Shown piece after piece: positions 50,159 to 59,464 of a stretch of DNA of 64,000 nt (positions are counted from its first letter, which is position 1; every line of letters begins with the position of its first letter). The stretch is taken from positions 2,666,001-2,730,000 of the forward strand of contig NZ_JARTWB010000002.1 in NCBI RefSeq assembly GCF_031450785.1, written 5' to 3'. The position numbers were made by a program, and so were the translations under genes. The notes beneath the pieces were generated by a model. The model had not been told where the DNA came from and did no database searches. It saw only the letters and a list, made by a program, of their open reading frames with translations. Source of the stretch: Caballeronia sp. LZ062 (GTDB lineage Bacteria > Pseudomonadota > Gammaproteobacteria > Burkholderiales > Burkholderiaceae).

Positions 50159-52096
50159 ATGTCCAACAACATCATCAACATCGGCCTGTCGGGCCTGAAT
50201 GCGGCCCAATGGGCCCTGACGACGACCGGTCAGAACATCAGCAATGCCGCTACACCCGGCTACACGCTGGAAAAGGTCGCGTACCAGGAAGCGTCCGGGC
50301 AATACACCGGCTCGGGGTATCTCGGCAATGGCGTCCAAACCGTCACCGTCACGCGGCAGTACAGCCAGTACCTCACGACGCAAGTGAACAACACGCAGTC
50401 GTCGAGCAGTGCGGCCAGCACGTACTACACCATGCTCTCGCAGCTCAACAACCTCGTCGGCGATCCCACGTCGGGCATCGCGTCGGGCATCAGCAGCTAT
50501 TTCTCGGGTTTGCAATCGGTGGCGAACTCGCCGAGCAGTAGTGCTTCGCGCCAATCTCTCACGAGCAGCGCGCAAACGCTCGCCGACCAGATGACGTCCG
50601 CCGGCCAGCAATACGATCAGCTTCGCCAAAGCGTCGACACGCAACTGACGAGCGCCGTGTCGTCGATCAACACGTATACGCAGCAAATCGCCGATCTCAA
50701 CAAGCAGATCAACGCCGCGAGCGGCTCGGGGCAGCAACCGAACCAGTTGCTCGATCAACGCGATCAGGCCGTCACCAACCTGAGCTCGATGATCGGCGTG
50801 CAAGTCGTGCAGCAGGACGGCAACTACAACGTTTTCATCGGCAACGGGCAGCCGCTCGTCGTCGGCAATACGCAGTACGGCTTGCAGACCGTGACGTCGC
50901 CGTCCGATCCGAGCGAGCTGACCGTCGCCTTCAAGCCCACCAACGGCGCGACGCAGACCGCCGCGAACACGCAGTACATCGACGATTCCGCGCTGTCGGG
51001 CGGCGTCGTGGGCGGCCTCGTCGACTTCCGTAATCAGACGCTCGATCCGGCGCAGGCGCAACTCGGCGCCATCGCGACGAGCTTCGCCTCGCAACTGAAC
51101 AGCCAGAATGCGCTCGGCCTCGATCTCAGCGGCAATCCGGGCGGCGCGCTCTTTTCGATCGGCCAGCCGACGGTCTACTCCGACGCGCGCAACAAGGGCA
51201 CGGGCAACGTGGCCGTCTCGTTCGCCGACGCATCGCAGCCGTCCACGGGCGATTTCACACTGACGTACAACGGTACGGATTACGAAGTATCAGACCCCGC
51301 ATCAGGCAAATCGCTCGGCAGCATTACGCCGCCCGCGAGCAGCGGCACGTTTAACGGCCTGAACATCACCGTCTCCGGCACGATGCAGAAGGGCGATTCC
51401 TTCACCATTCAGCCGACGCGCGCCGCGCTCGACAACTTCGCGCTCACGACGACGAGCACCACCGCGATCGCGGCGGCGTCGCCGGCGGTGACATCCGCGT
51501 CGACCTCGAACACGGGGACGGCTTCGATCTCGTCGGCGACGGTGGCGGCGGGCTATAGCATGCCGTCGAACATCTCGCTCACGTACAACAAGGCTGCGGG
51601 CGGCTTCACGTCGAATGTGGATGTCACGGTGGACGGCACCACGATCCCCGCGAACTCGACGATTCCTTACGATTCGTCGAAGGGCCTCACGATTACGTCG
51701 AACGGCATCAGCGCGACGGTGACCGGCGCGCCCGCGGACAAGGACGTGTTCAACATCGACGCCAACAAGGGCGGCACGAGCGACGGCAGCAACGCGCTCG
51801 CGATGGCGAACCTCGTCTCGGCGAAGTCGCTCAACGGCGGCAGCGACACGCTCACGGGCGCGTATGCGGGCTACGTGAACGACATCGGCAACCAGACCAA
51901 TCAGCTCAAGGCGACGAGTTCGTCGCAGACCGCGCTGCTCAATCAGGCGACATCGGCACAGCAGTCCGTGCAAGGCGTGAACCTGAACGAGGAAGCGGCC
52001 AATCTCATCCAGTATCAGCAGCTTTACCAGGCGAACAGCAAGGTGATCCAGACGGCATCGACGCTGTTTCAGACGCTGCTCGGCATCTTCAACTGA
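50159..52096 (+). CDS. flgK: flagellar hook-associated protein 1, FlgK
   Basis: First junction protein between hook and filament. The 645-aa product has N-terminal SNNIINIGLSGLNAAQWALTTTGQNISNAATPGYTLEKVAYQE and C-terminal GVNLNEEAANLIQYQQLYQANSKVIQTASTLFQTLLGIFN. Longer than E. coli FlgK (547) through an enlarged Ser/Thr-rich middle domain. Export chaperone FlgN is at 37.7 kb. Confidence 0.96.
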   Translation: MSNNIINIGLSGLNAAQWALTTTGQNISNAATPGYTLEKVAYQEASGQYTGSGYLGNGVQTVTVTRQYSQYLTTQVNNTQSSSSAASTYYTMLSQLNNLVGDPTSGIASGISSYFSGLQSVANSPSSSASRQSLTSSAQTLADQMTSAGQQYDQLRQSVDTQLTSAVSSINTYTQQIADLNKQINAASGSGQQPNQLLDQRDQAVTNLSSMIGVQVVQQDGNYNVFIGNGQPLVVGNTQYGLQTVTSPSDPSELTVAFKPTNGATQTAANTQYIDDSALSGGVVGGLVDFRNQTLDPAQAQLGAIATSFASQLNSQNALGLDLSGNPGGALFSIGQPTVYSDARNKGTGNVAVSFADASQPSTGDFTLTYNGTDYEVSDPASGKSLGSITPPASSGTFNGLNITVSGTMQKGDSFTIQPTRAALDNFALTTTSTTAIAAASPAVTSASTSNTGTASISSATVAAGYSMPSNISLTYNKAAGGFTSNVDVTVDGTTIPANSTIPYDSSKGLTITSNGISATVTGAPADKDVFNIDANKGGTSDGSNALAMANLVSAKSLNGGSDTLTGAYAGYVNDIGNQTNQLKATSSSQTALLNQATSAQQSVQGVNLNEEAANLIQYQQLYQANSKVIQTASTLFQTLLGIFN

Positions 52097-52107
52097 GGCA
52101 ACTCGCG

Positions 52108-53346
52108 ATGCGTATTTCCAGTTCTCAGTACTTCAATCTGAACGTCGCTTCCATGAACGACCAGCAGAGCACGCTGGCGTCCATGTATCAGCAGATCTCG
52201 TCGGGCAAGCGCATCATGACCGCATCCGACGATCCGCTCGGCGCGGCGCAAGCCGTTCAACTCACCATGCGCAGCAGCGCGCTCACGCAATACAACACGA
52301 ATCAGACGGCGGCGCTCTCCTCGCTGCAACAAGAAGATTCGACGCTGAGCAGCGTGAGCGCCGCGCTCCAGAGCATTCAGTCAAAGCTCGTGCAAGCCGG
52401 CGACGGCTCGCTGTCGGACGCGGACCGCACGTCCGTCGCGAATGCGATTCAGGGCTATCGCGATCAGCTTCTGAACACGGCCAACACCACGGACAGCGAC
52501 GGCAACTACATCTTCTCCGGGCTGAAGGGCGGCACGCAGCCGTACTCGAACAACGCCTCGGGCGTCGGCGTGACGTATTCGGGCGATGCCGGACAGCGCA
52601 CGATGCAGATCAATGAAGGCCGGACGATTCCCGTGGGCGACACGGGACCGTCGATTTTCGGCAGCGTATCGCCGACGGAAAGCACGCCGGTTTCGAGCGC
52701 GGCCGCCTCGAACTCGGGCACCGGCACGATTAGCAAGGTGAGCGTGTCCGATCCGAGCAACCCGAACAACGCGAGCACTTACACGGTCCAGTTCGCAGTG
52801 GATTCGACTTCGGGCGCGACGACCTACTCGGTCACGGCCGTGCCGGCGGATTCGTCACTGCCGACGACGCCGACCACGTACAGCGGCAGTGCGGACATCA
52901 CGCTCGGCGGCCAGAAGGTAACGATCGCGGGCACGCCGGGTAATGGCGACAGCTTCTCGGTGCAGCCGGCGAGCGCTGGCAACAACGATATCTTCGCGAC
53001 GCTCGACAACCTCGTAAGCGCGCTGAAGCAGCCGGTCGGATCGCCCGGCGCGCAGGCGGCGCTGACGAATGCGCTGACGACGGCGGGCATAAAGATCGGC
53101 AACACGTTCAACAACGTGCTGGCCGCACAGACTGTGGTGGGCGGACGCGAGCAGCAGGTTCAGTCGACGCAGACCGCGATGCAGACGAGCCAGACGCAGA
53201 CGGCGTCGGATCTGGCCAACTTGACGCAGATCGACATGGTATCGTCGATCAGCTCCTACGAGTTGACGCAGAACTCGCTGCAGGCGGCACAGATGGCCTT
53301 CACTCAGATTCAGAAGATGTCGTTGTTCGATTATCTGGGAAGCTGA
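52108..53346 (+). CDS. flgL: flagellar hook-associated protein 3, FlgL
   Basis: Second junction protein; contacts the filament. The 412-aa product has N-terminal MRISSSQYFNLNVASMNDQQSTLASMYQQISSGKRIMTASDDPLGAAQAVQL, flagellin-like, and C-terminal TDLANLTQID-type helix TASDLANLTQIDMVSSISSYELTQNSLQAAQMAFTQIQKMSLFDYL. Longer than E. coli (317). 11 bp after flgK; a terminator follows. Confidence 0.96.
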   Translation: MRISSSQYFNLNVASMNDQQSTLASMYQQISSGKRIMTASDDPLGAAQAVQLTMRSSALTQYNTNQTAALSSLQQEDSTLSSVSAALQSIQSKLVQAGDGSLSDADRTSVANAIQGYRDQLLNTANTTDSDGNYIFSGLKGGTQPYSNNASGVGVTYSGDAGQRTMQINEGRTIPVGDTGPSIFGSVSPTESTPVSSAAASNSGTGTISKVSVSDPSNPNNASTYTVQFAVDSTSGATTYSVTAVPADSSLPTTPTTYSGSADITLGGQKVTIAGTPGNGDSFSVQPASAGNNDIFATLDNLVSALKQPVGSPGAQAALTNALTTAGIKIGNTFNNVLAAQTVVGGREQQVQSTQTAMQTSQTQTASDLANLTQIDMVSSISSYELTQNSLQAAQMAFTQIQKMSLFDYLGS

Positions 53347-53826
53347 CGCGGTTTTCGCGGGAAGCGCAGGTTGGTTTGCGGGGCATGGCTCGACAGAGCG
53401 ATGCCCCGTATCTGTTTTTGCCTTGCGCCTTTCTCTGGCTGCTGCTCGCGACTGAGTGACCGGGCGCGGTCAAAAGTCTTTCCGCTTCGGAGGGAATTTT
53501 TCGGCGAGTGATGCAGCTATCGTAGGGGCGGCCGATGCGCTTGTTAGACGCGGCTGATCCCGTCTTCTCTCTCGCTCGATGCAACGCCCGCCTTGCACGA
53601 CGAGCGTGCTGCGTTGTGAGAAGGGGCGCGCACGAAAGCGAATCCATCTGCATCGTTAATGATGCAGACCGAATCACGTAGAACTAACCGAGTAACGGCG
53701 GGGGACTTTGCCTGTCCTGCACGCTGCCAACGACCCAGAAAGAGCAGCGCGCATTCGCGCAAGTTGGCCTTGAAGGAACGCGCCGGTCACAGCAGCGTTC
53801 GGGTCGCCAAAAGCCCGCCAGGAGCT
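53347..53826. other. gap between flgL and fliR, no gene seen
   Basis: 480 bp between converging operons. Apart from the terminator at 53379-53419 nothing is recognised. Short ORFs on both strands have no family features. Confidence 0.55.
53379..53419 (+). terminator. Rho-independent terminator of flgKL
   Basis: CGGGGCAT (53379-53386) pairs perfectly with ATGCCCCG (53401-53408), followed by TATCTGTTTTT. It lies 33 bp after flgL. Confidence 0.85.
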
Positions 53827-54621
53827 TCAATACATCGCCCCCGCCACCCGCCCGACCTGCGCAATCCCCGCATCGAAGATGCGCAAAAAGAACGGCATGA
53901 GATTCGGCAGCATGAGTTGCAAGAGCAGCAGTCCGACAAGCATCGTCACCGGAAAGCCCACTTGAAAAATGCCGATCTGCGGCGCGGCACGGTTAAGAAT
54001 ACCGAGCGCCAGATTGGAGATGAGCAACGCCGCCACAATCGGCAGCGAGAGCAGCAAGCCCGTGCCGAAGATGCTCGCGCCGTAGCCAACGAGCACGCGC
54101 CAGCCCTGCGCATGTGATGCCGCCGCCACCACGTTCGCTTCGATCGGCACGTTCTGGAATGTGGTCACGAGCGCGCTGATCAATTGCAGATGGCCGTCGA
54201 ACACGAGAAACGCAAGCATCGCGAGCGTGTTCAGATAGCGCGAAATCACTACCGCATTGCCGCCTGCGCGCGGATCGTAGAGCATTGCGAAGCCGAGACC
54301 CATTTGCTGGCCGATGAACTCGCCCGCCGCGTCCACAGCCGCGAAGGCAATCTGCATCGTCATGCCGATGGCCGCGCCGATCAAAAACTGATTCACGATG
54401 ATCCAGATGCCCGCCGCCGAGAACACGGTGGCTTGGGGCATCGCGGGCAAGGTCGGCGCGACGATCAGCGTGATAAATGCGGCCAGCGCGATTTTTATGC
54501 GCGTCGGAATGGCCATGTGGCTCAGCACGGGCGCGGTGGCAATGAGCGCGAGGACGCGCACGAAAGGCCACAGAAAAGCGGTGAGCCAGCCGTTCAGTTG
54601 CGCGTAGGTGACGGAGAACAT
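53827..54621 (-). CDS. fliR: flagellar export gate protein FliR
   Basis: A 264-aa polytopic membrane protein of the FliPQR export pore. Segments: WLTAFLWPFVRVLALIATAPVL, IALAAFITLIVAPTLP, AAGIWIIVNQFLIGAAIGMTMQIAF, ISRYLNTLAMLAFLVFDGHLQLISAL, VGLLLLQLMLPNLMPFFLRIFD. Last gene of fliPQR, 7 bp after fliQ. Confidence 0.96.
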   Translation of the reverse strand: MFSVTYAQLNGWLTAFLWPFVRVLALIATAPVLSHMAIPTRIKIALAAFITLIVAPTLPAMPQATVFSAAGIWIIVNQFLIGAAIGMTMQIAFAAVDAAGEFIGQQMGLGFAMLYDPRAGGNAVVISRYLNTLAMLAFLVFDGHLQLISALVTTFQNVPIEANVVAAASHAQGWRVLVGYGASIFGTGLLLSLPIVAALLISNLALGILNRAAPQIGIFQVGFPVTMLVGLLLLQLMLPNLMPFFLRIFDAGIAQVGRVAGAMY

Positions 54622-54628
54622 CGAACGC

Positions 54629-54898
54629 TCAGCCGGTGATAGCGGGCGTGATGGTGAAGACGTGGCGCATGTAGTCGAGCAACGTGGAGAGCATCCACGG
54701 GCCGGCGATCACGAGCGTCACGGCGACCGCGATCAGCTTCGGGATGAACGAAAGCGTCGATTCGTTGATCTGCGTCGCCGCCTGAAACAGGCTCACGACA
54801 AGACCCACGACGAGCGCGACCAGCAGCAGCGGCGCGGCGAGCATCAGTGCGACGACCATCGCCTGGTGCGCCATGGTCATGACGGATTCGGGTGTCAT
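54629..54898 (-). CDS. fliQ: flagellar export gate protein FliQ
   Basis: 89 aa with two membrane spans (ALMLAAPLLLVALVVGLVVSLFQAATQINESTLSF and IPKLIAVAVTLVIAGPWMLSTLLDYM). Exactly the family length. 10 bp after fliP. Confidence 0.97.
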   Translation of the reverse strand: MTPESVMTMAHQAMVVALMLAAPLLLVALVVGLVVSLFQAATQINESTLSFIPKLIAVAVTLVIAGPWMLSTLLDYMRHVFTITPAITG

Positions 54899-54908
54899 GC
54901 GCGTCTCC

Positions 54909-55679
54909 TTACGATACGAAACTTTGCGCCAGCGAGCCGATCAGCAGCTGCCAGCCATCGACGAGCACGAAGAGCATCAGCTTGAACGGCAGCGCAATGG
55001 TCGTGGGCGAGACCATCATCATGCCCATCGACATCAGCACGCTCGCCACCACCATGTCGATGATGAGGAACGGTATGAAGATCGTGAAGCCGATCTGGAA
55101 ACCCGTCTTCAGCTCGCTCGTGATGAACGACGGCACGAGCAGCGAAAGCGGCACGTCCTCGGGGCCGTTCATCGGCGGGGCCTTCGAAATGCGCGCGAAA
55201 AGCGCGAGATCCGATTCGCGCGTCTGCTTCAGCATGAATTGCTTGAAGGGCGCGACGCCGCGCGTCATGGCCTGATCCATCGCGATCTGGCCTTCGGAAA
55301 AGGGCTTATACGCGTCGTTGTAGGCGCGGTCGAGCACCGGCGACATCACGAAGAACGAGAGAAACAGCGCCAGTCCGACGAGCACCTGATTCGGCGGCGT
55401 GCTCGACGTGCCGAGCGCCTGACGCAACAGCGACAGCACGATGATGATGCGCGTGAAGCTCGTCATCATCAGGACCATCGCGGGCAGGAACGAGAGCATC
55501 GTCAGCAGCAGCATCGTCTGCACGCTGAGCGAATACGTCGTGCCGCCGTTGGGACCGGGGCTCGTGTTGAAGGCGGGCAAACCCGCCGTGCTTTGCGCGA
55601 GCGCCGCGAGCGGCGACAGCGCGATGACGACCGGAAGCGCGAGCTTCACGCCGCGCACGATGAGACGACCAACCTGCAT
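54909..55679 (-). CDS. fliP: flagellar export gate protein FliP
   Basis: Core of the export pore. Start ATG at 55679 ([18 protein letters not shown]) with GGGAG upstream gives 256 aa, including a cleavable signal peptide (to about ALAQ). [65 protein letters not shown] and the C-terminal FMLVDGW-like [17 protein letters not shown] are conserved. Its ATG overlaps the TAA of a 28-codon ORF by one base, so translation is probably coupled. Confidence 0.96.
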   Translation of the reverse strand: MQVGRLIVRGVKLALPVVIALSPLAALAQSTAGLPAFNTSPGPNGGTTYSLSVQTMLLLTMLSFLPAMVLMMTSFTRIIIVLSLLRQALGTSSTPPNQVLVGLALFLSFFVMSPVLDRAYNDAYKPFSEGQIAMDQAMTRGVAPFKQFMLKQTRESDLALFARISKAPPMNGPEDVPLSLLVPSFITSELKTGFQIGFTIFIPFLIIDMVVASVLMSMGMMMVSPTTIALPFKLMLFVLVDGWQLLIGSLAQSFVS

Positions 55680-55765
55680 TACTTGCTCCCGCCGACGAAC
55701 TGCAACAGACGCTTGAGCGCGTCGCCAAGCCGCTGACTCTGAAAAATGACGAATGTGATAGCCAT
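55679..55765 (-). CDS. 28-codon ORF upstream of fliP, FliO-tail-like; translational-coupling leader or remnant
   Basis: Starts [14 protein letters not shown] and ends LLQFVGGSK, with AGGCAGGAAG in front of the ATG and its TAA overlapping the fliP ATG as TAATG. The first bases repeat the fliL start (ATGGCTA). The last 37 bp align without gaps to the 3' end of fliO (55945-55981), about 73% by eye, and both peptides end (R/K)xxxFV-GK/SK. So it looks like a fusion of a fliL leader with a fliO tail. Whether the peptide matters or only the coupling does is unknown. Confidence 0.55.
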   Translation of the reverse strand: MAITFVIFQSQRLGDALKRLLQFVGGSK

Positions 55766-55848
55766 GACTTCCTGCCTCTTTCGATAGCTTGAATTGTTGA
55801 CTATCCCGGTCGCAAACGATGGCGCGAACAGAAGGGGGATTCGGCGCC
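55759..55848 (-). promoter_or_regulatory. leader upstream of the fliP unit, paralogous to the fliL leader
   Basis: Ninety bases align gap-free with 58401-58490, the fliL leader, about 70-75% identical by eye. They share CTATCGAAAGAGGCA (minus), AACAATTCAA, CTGTTCG and CCCCCT. A GATAG/CTATC dyad (13-nt spacer, 55783-55805) is conserved in both. A separate promoter is expected here because a terminator lies just upstream. Confidence 0.65.
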
Positions 55849-55881
55849 AACTCGTTCTATTGCGAGAGCGCGCGTCGCTTG

Positions 55882-55921
55882 AAAAGAAAATCGGGCGTGG
55901 CCCTCGCGGAGCACGCCCGAT
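55882..55921 (-). terminator. Rho-independent terminator after fliO
   Basis: Minus-strand ATCGGGCGTG (55921-55912) pairs perfectly with CACGCCCGAT (55899-55890), then TTTCTTTT. Stem 10 bp, loop 12. It would end the fliLMNO transcript before fliP. Confidence 0.85.
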
Positions 55922-55944
55922 GACATCGGCAAAGACGATCGGCT

Positions 55945-56460
55945 TTACTTGCCGGTACTGACGAACTTCTGAAGACGCTTGTTCGCTTCGCCGGCGAGCG
56001 CATCGCGGAAGCGCTGGCCGAACGATCCCGGCAACGTTTGCGCGGGCGATCCCGTCACGCCGGCCGGCACTTCGGCTTCCGCGGAGCCGGCGGGCATCGT
56101 GTGAAGAAGCCGCACGTTGCCCGGCCCTGCGCCAAGAACGAGCCACGTATCGCCGATCTCGACGACCGCCACGCGTTCCTTGTTGCCGAGCGATGCGCCG
56201 CCTACTACCTTCACGAGGCCGCTGCGCTTGCCGCCCTGGAAGCCGAACTTGCGGGCGAGCCACGCGCAGCCGAACACGAAGCCGATGACGACGGCGAGCC
56301 CCAGCAGCGTTTGCAGCACCGCGCCGAAGCCGAGCGACGGCACCGCGCTGCCCGCGCCGACGCCCGAGGCGATCTGCGCGGCGTGATTCACGGCGTTCAT
56401 GTCGGCCGCATGAGCAAAAAGCGGCGCGGCGGACAAGACGACAGCGGCCAGGCGTTTCAT
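55945..56460 (-). CDS. fliO: flagellar export protein FliO
   Basis: Small membrane protein needed to assemble the FliP ring. 171 aa, signal-anchor N-terminus (MKRLAAVVLSAAPLFAHA), main span GFGAVLQTLLGLAVVIGFVFGCAWLARKFG, then a cytoplasmic SRP/beta domain (LGNKERVAVVEIGDTWLVLGAGPGNVRLLHTMP). Starts overlapping the fliN stop (ATGA). Followed by a terminator rather than directly by fliP, which is unusual. Confidence 0.93.
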   Translation of the reverse strand: MKRLAAVVLSAAPLFAHAADMNAVNHAAQIASGVGAGSAVPSLGFGAVLQTLLGLAVVIGFVFGCAWLARKFGFQGGKRSGLVKVVGGASLGNKERVAVVEIGDTWLVLGAGPGNVRLLHTMPAGSAEAEVPAGVTGSPAQTLPGSFGQRFRDALAGEANKRLQKFVSTGK

Positions 56461-56891
56461 CGATTCAGCTTCCGGATGCGTTCGGACGGCGTGATGATGT
56501 CCGTCAGGCGAATGCCGAACTTGTCGTTGACCACGACCACTTCGCCCTGCGCGATCAGACAGCCGTTCACGAGCACGTCCATCGGCTCGCCCGCGAGTCC
56601 GTCCAGTTCCACGACCGAACCCTGCGCGAGTTGCAGCAGGTTGCGGATCGCGATCTTCGTGCGCCCGAGTTCCACCGTCATCTGCACGGGGATGTCGAGA
56701 ATCATGTCGATGTCGTTGCGCGTCGAGGGCGTCGCGGCCTTAGACAGCGGCTGAAACACGCCCGCCGATGCGACCGGCGCTTCGTTGCCGTTCTGTTCGG
56801 CAAGCGCGCTTGCCCAGTCGTCCATCGAGAGTTCTTCGTCTTTCATGTCGGTCGCGCCGGGCTCGGTGCCTTCCTGCATCAGATCACTCAT
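56457..56891 (-). CDS. fliN: flagellar motor switch protein FliN
   Basis: C-ring component. The 144-aa product has an acidic N-terminal region and the SpoA domain: LDIPVQMTVELGRTKIAIRNLLQLAQGSVVELDGLAGEPMDVLVNGCLIAQGEVVVVNDKFGIRLTDII. Starts within the last 8 bp of fliM. Confidence 0.97.
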   Translation of the reverse strand: MSDLMQEGTEPGATDMKDEELSMDDWASALAEQNGNEAPVASAGVFQPLSKAATPSTRNDIDMILDIPVQMTVELGRTKIAIRNLLQLAQGSVVELDGLAGEPMDVLVNGCLIAQGEVVVVNDKFGIRLTDIITPSERIRKLNR

Positions 56892-57885
56892 AACTACCTT
56901 CCTTCGTCGAATCGCTTGCGCCGCTGATCATGTTTTGGACGCGCAGCGCGTATTGACCATTGAAAATTCCGTAACCGCATTCCATCACCGGCACGCCGTC
57001 CACCTTCGCGACGACCTGCTCGGGAATATCGATCGGCAAGACATCGCCCACGCGCATGTTGAGCAGCTTCTCGAACGACGAGCGAATCTCCGCGAGATCC
57101 ACGGTCAGCTCCACTTCCGCCGACTGCACCTGCTGCGACAGCACGCGCACCCAGCGGCGGTCCACTTCGAGCGCTTCGCCCTGAATCGGCGAGGAAAGCA
57201 CGTCGCGGATCGGCTCGATCATCGAGTACGGGAAGCAGATGTGCAGCGTGCCGCCAATCGAGCCGAACTCGATGGTGAACTGCGTCACGATGACGATTTC
57301 GTTCGGCGTCGCGACGTTGGCGAACTGCGTGTGCATCTCCGAGCGCATGTACTCGAATTGCAGCGGGCGCACGCTGCGCCACGACGCCGCGTAGTGCTCG
57401 AACACGAGGTTCAGCAGCTTGTGGATGATGCGCTGTTCCGTCTGCGTGAACTCGCGGCCTTCGACGCGCGTATGAAACCGCCCGTCGCCGCCGAAGAGGT
57501 TATCGACGACGAAGAACACGAGGTTCGGATCGAACACGAACAGCGACGTGCCGCGCAGAGGCTTCACATGGACCAGGTTGAGGTTGGTCGGGATCGGCAG
57601 GTTGCGCGTGAATTCGCTGTACTTCTGCACCTTCACCGGGCCGACGGAGATTTCCGCCGAACGCCGCATGAAGTTGAAGATGCCCACGCGCATGAGGCGC
57701 GCGAAGCGGTCGTTGATGATTTCGAGGCCGGGCATCCGGCCGCGGACGATGCGTTCCTGCGTCGCGATGTTGTACGGACGCACGCCGGCGGGCTTGTTTT
57801 CGTCGGAGACTTGATCAATCTCGCCGGTGACGCCCTTGAGGAGGGCATCGACCTCCTCTTGCGACATGAACTCTTCGTGGCCCAT
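56884..57885 (-). CDS. fliM: flagellar motor switch protein FliM
   Basis: C-ring protein that binds phospho-CheY. 333 aa. EIDALL-like CheY-binding N-terminus here as FMSQEEVDALLKGVTGE. Middle domain RIVRGRMPGLEIINDRFARLMRVGIFNFMRRSAEISVGPVKVQKYSEF includes GGXG-like FGGDGRF. C-terminal SpoA domain ends DVLPIDIPEQVVAKVDGVPVMECGYG. AGGAAAGAGAG precedes ATG 57885. Confidence 0.97.
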   Translation of the reverse strand: MGHEEFMSQEEVDALLKGVTGEIDQVSDENKPAGVRPYNIATQERIVRGRMPGLEIINDRFARLMRVGIFNFMRRSAEISVGPVKVQKYSEFTRNLPIPTNLNLVHVKPLRGTSLFVFDPNLVFFVVDNLFGGDGRFHTRVEGREFTQTEQRIIHKLLNLVFEHYAASWRSVRPLQFEYMRSEMHTQFANVATPNEIVIVTQFTIEFGSIGGTLHICFPYSMIEPIRDVLSSPIQGEALEVDRRWVRVLSQQVQSAEVELTVDLAEIRSSFEKLLNMRVGDVLPIDIPEQVVAKVDGVPVMECGYGIFNGQYALRVQNMISGASDSTKEGSYE

Positions 57886-57915
57886 GACTCTCTTTCCTTG
57901 GATAGATGCGGGCGC

Positions 57916-58407
57916 TTACTGAACGACGAATTCAGTGAAGAGCACTTCTTGGACGTGCGCCGGTTGCTCCGGCGTGCTGCCGGCGGCTTCGACCGCGGCG
58001 CGCAGTTCGTCGGCGAGCTTGCGTTTGCCTTCGATGCCGGCGAGGTCTTCCGGATGCTTGGCCGAAAGAAGCAGCAGTACGCGGCTGCGGATTTCCGGCA
58101 TGCGTTCGGTGAGCGCGGCTTGCGCTTTCTCGTCCTTGAGCTTGAGCGTGAGGCCGACGCGCAGGTAATGCATGATGCCGTCGTCGGCTTGCAGGTTGAC
58201 CGTCAGCGACTCGAGCGGGAAGAACACCGGCGGCGGCAGCGGCGCGGGCTTCGCGGGGCCGTGCGCGGACTTGCCGAGCACGAAATAGGCGCCGCCGGCG
58301 CCTGCGCCGAGCAGCACGATCGCCCCGATGGCGATGATCAAAATGCGCTTGAGCTTGCCGCTCTTTGCGGGAACGATGGGTTGCTGGTTTGCGGTAGTGG
58401 TAGCCAT
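57916..58407 (-). CDS. fliL: flagellar basal body-associated protein FliL
   Basis: Single-span membrane protein associated with the stator. 163 aa: cytoplasmic MATTTANQQPIVPAKSGKLKR, membrane span ILIIAIGAIVLLGAGAGGAYFVL, and periplasmic stomatin-like domain (FFPLESLTVNLQADDGIMHYLRVGLTLKLKDEKAQAALTERMPEIRSRVLLLLSAK). First gene of fliLMNO. Its 5' leader is duplicated before the fliP unit. Confidence 0.96.
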   Translation of the reverse strand: MATTTANQQPIVPAKSGKLKRILIIAIGAIVLLGAGAGGAYFVLGKSAHGPAKPAPLPPPVFFPLESLTVNLQADDGIMHYLRVGLTLKLKDEKAQAALTERMPEIRSRVLLLLSAKHPEDLAGIEGKRKLADELRAAVEAAGSTPEQPAHVQEVLFTEFVVQ

Positions 58408-58490
58408 GAATGCGTGCCTCTTTCGATAGGTTGAATTGTTCGCTATCGCGGCTTGTCGTGATGGGTCGAACAGAGGGGGTTTTTGGTGCC
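58401..58490 (-). promoter_or_regulatory. fliL operon leader with conserved dyad
   Basis: Aligned with 55759-55848. Contains a CGATAG / CTATCG dyad (58424-58429 and 58443-58448, 13-nt spacer) and the shared GAAAGAGGC ribosome-site region. Function as activator site or promoter is inferred from duplication upstream of another flagellar unit. Confidence 0.55.
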
Positions 58491-58823
58491 TTTTTGGGGT
58501 TCTCGACGGTTGGTCAGGGGCTGCCCTGACGACCCGGTGCGGCGGTCTTTGCGGTTTGCTTGGAACCGCAATTGCACCGCTCTTCTTTTTCGTAGAACTT
58601 GTGCTCGCGTCGGTCGGTTAGCGCTGTTTGCTTCGTGGAACTTGAATTCGTGTCGGTCTTTTGGCGTTGTTGCTTCGTGAAACTTGCTTTCTTGGCGGTC
58701 TATTAGCGTTGCCCCTGCTCGGGTGGGGTTTGCGCCGCACGCTTTGAGGCCGGTTTTTCGGGTAGAAGGTCGTGAAGCTTGTATTCGCGTTGGTCTATTA
58801 GCGTTGCCCCTCCCCGGGGCGGG

Positions 58824-58857
58824 GGTCACTTTCTTTGCTGCTGCAAAGAAAGTAACC
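58824..58857. repeat. shortened hairpin of copy C
   Basis: GGTCACTTTCTTTGC and GCAAAGAAAGTAACC pair with one mismatch around a short loop. The inner 39-bp GACCAGAGTA...TACTCTGGTC part seen in A, B and D is precisely absent, as if deleted from the palindrome tip. Confidence 0.85.
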
Positions 58858-59464
58858 AAAGAAAGCAGCTTTTTTCCGAACCGCCCGATGCACAAATACA
58901 AGTGGCCACTTCGCAGAGAAGCATTGGCCCTCAGCTTGAATCAGCCCTGAATCACCTTCCGCGCCCGCTGACCACCACGTCCTTCGAGCTCCTTGGCTCG
59001 TTAAAACCAGTCGCACATTTCACCCTGCCAACAAAGTCCCAGCTACTTTGTAAGCGCGGCCTTGCCTGCTTGCGCTAGGCGGCCAAGCGGGGCCGGGCGG
59101 AGCAGGCCAGGACGCCACTACGCGCGGCGCCTGTGTCCGCGCTCGTCGCTATGACAATGCCGCTCGCGCATGCGGTTCACATCGTTGAATGGCTTGGCAT
59201 GGCTCGGCTCGGCGTGGCTTGCCTTGCCTCGGCTTCGTTTGGTTTGGCGTGGCTTGCCTGGCGCGGAGTGGTTTCGCTTGGCTTGCCACGTGCCTATCTA
59301 GGCAGAGCCGTTGTGTCTGTTGGTTTTATCGAGCCAAGGGGCTCGGAGGACGTGGTGCTCAGCGGGCGTGGAGGGTGATTCAGGGCTGATTCAAGCTGAG
59401 TGCCAATGCTTTTCTGCGGAGTGCACCGTCATTCAAAACCGCGGGCGAAAAAGCTGCTTTCTTT

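Noticed and set aside
48802..51094. Several 100-500 codon frames within composite palindrome I
   Set aside because: They translate the hairpins and inverted repeats, occur on both strands, and run into certain genes in wrong frames.
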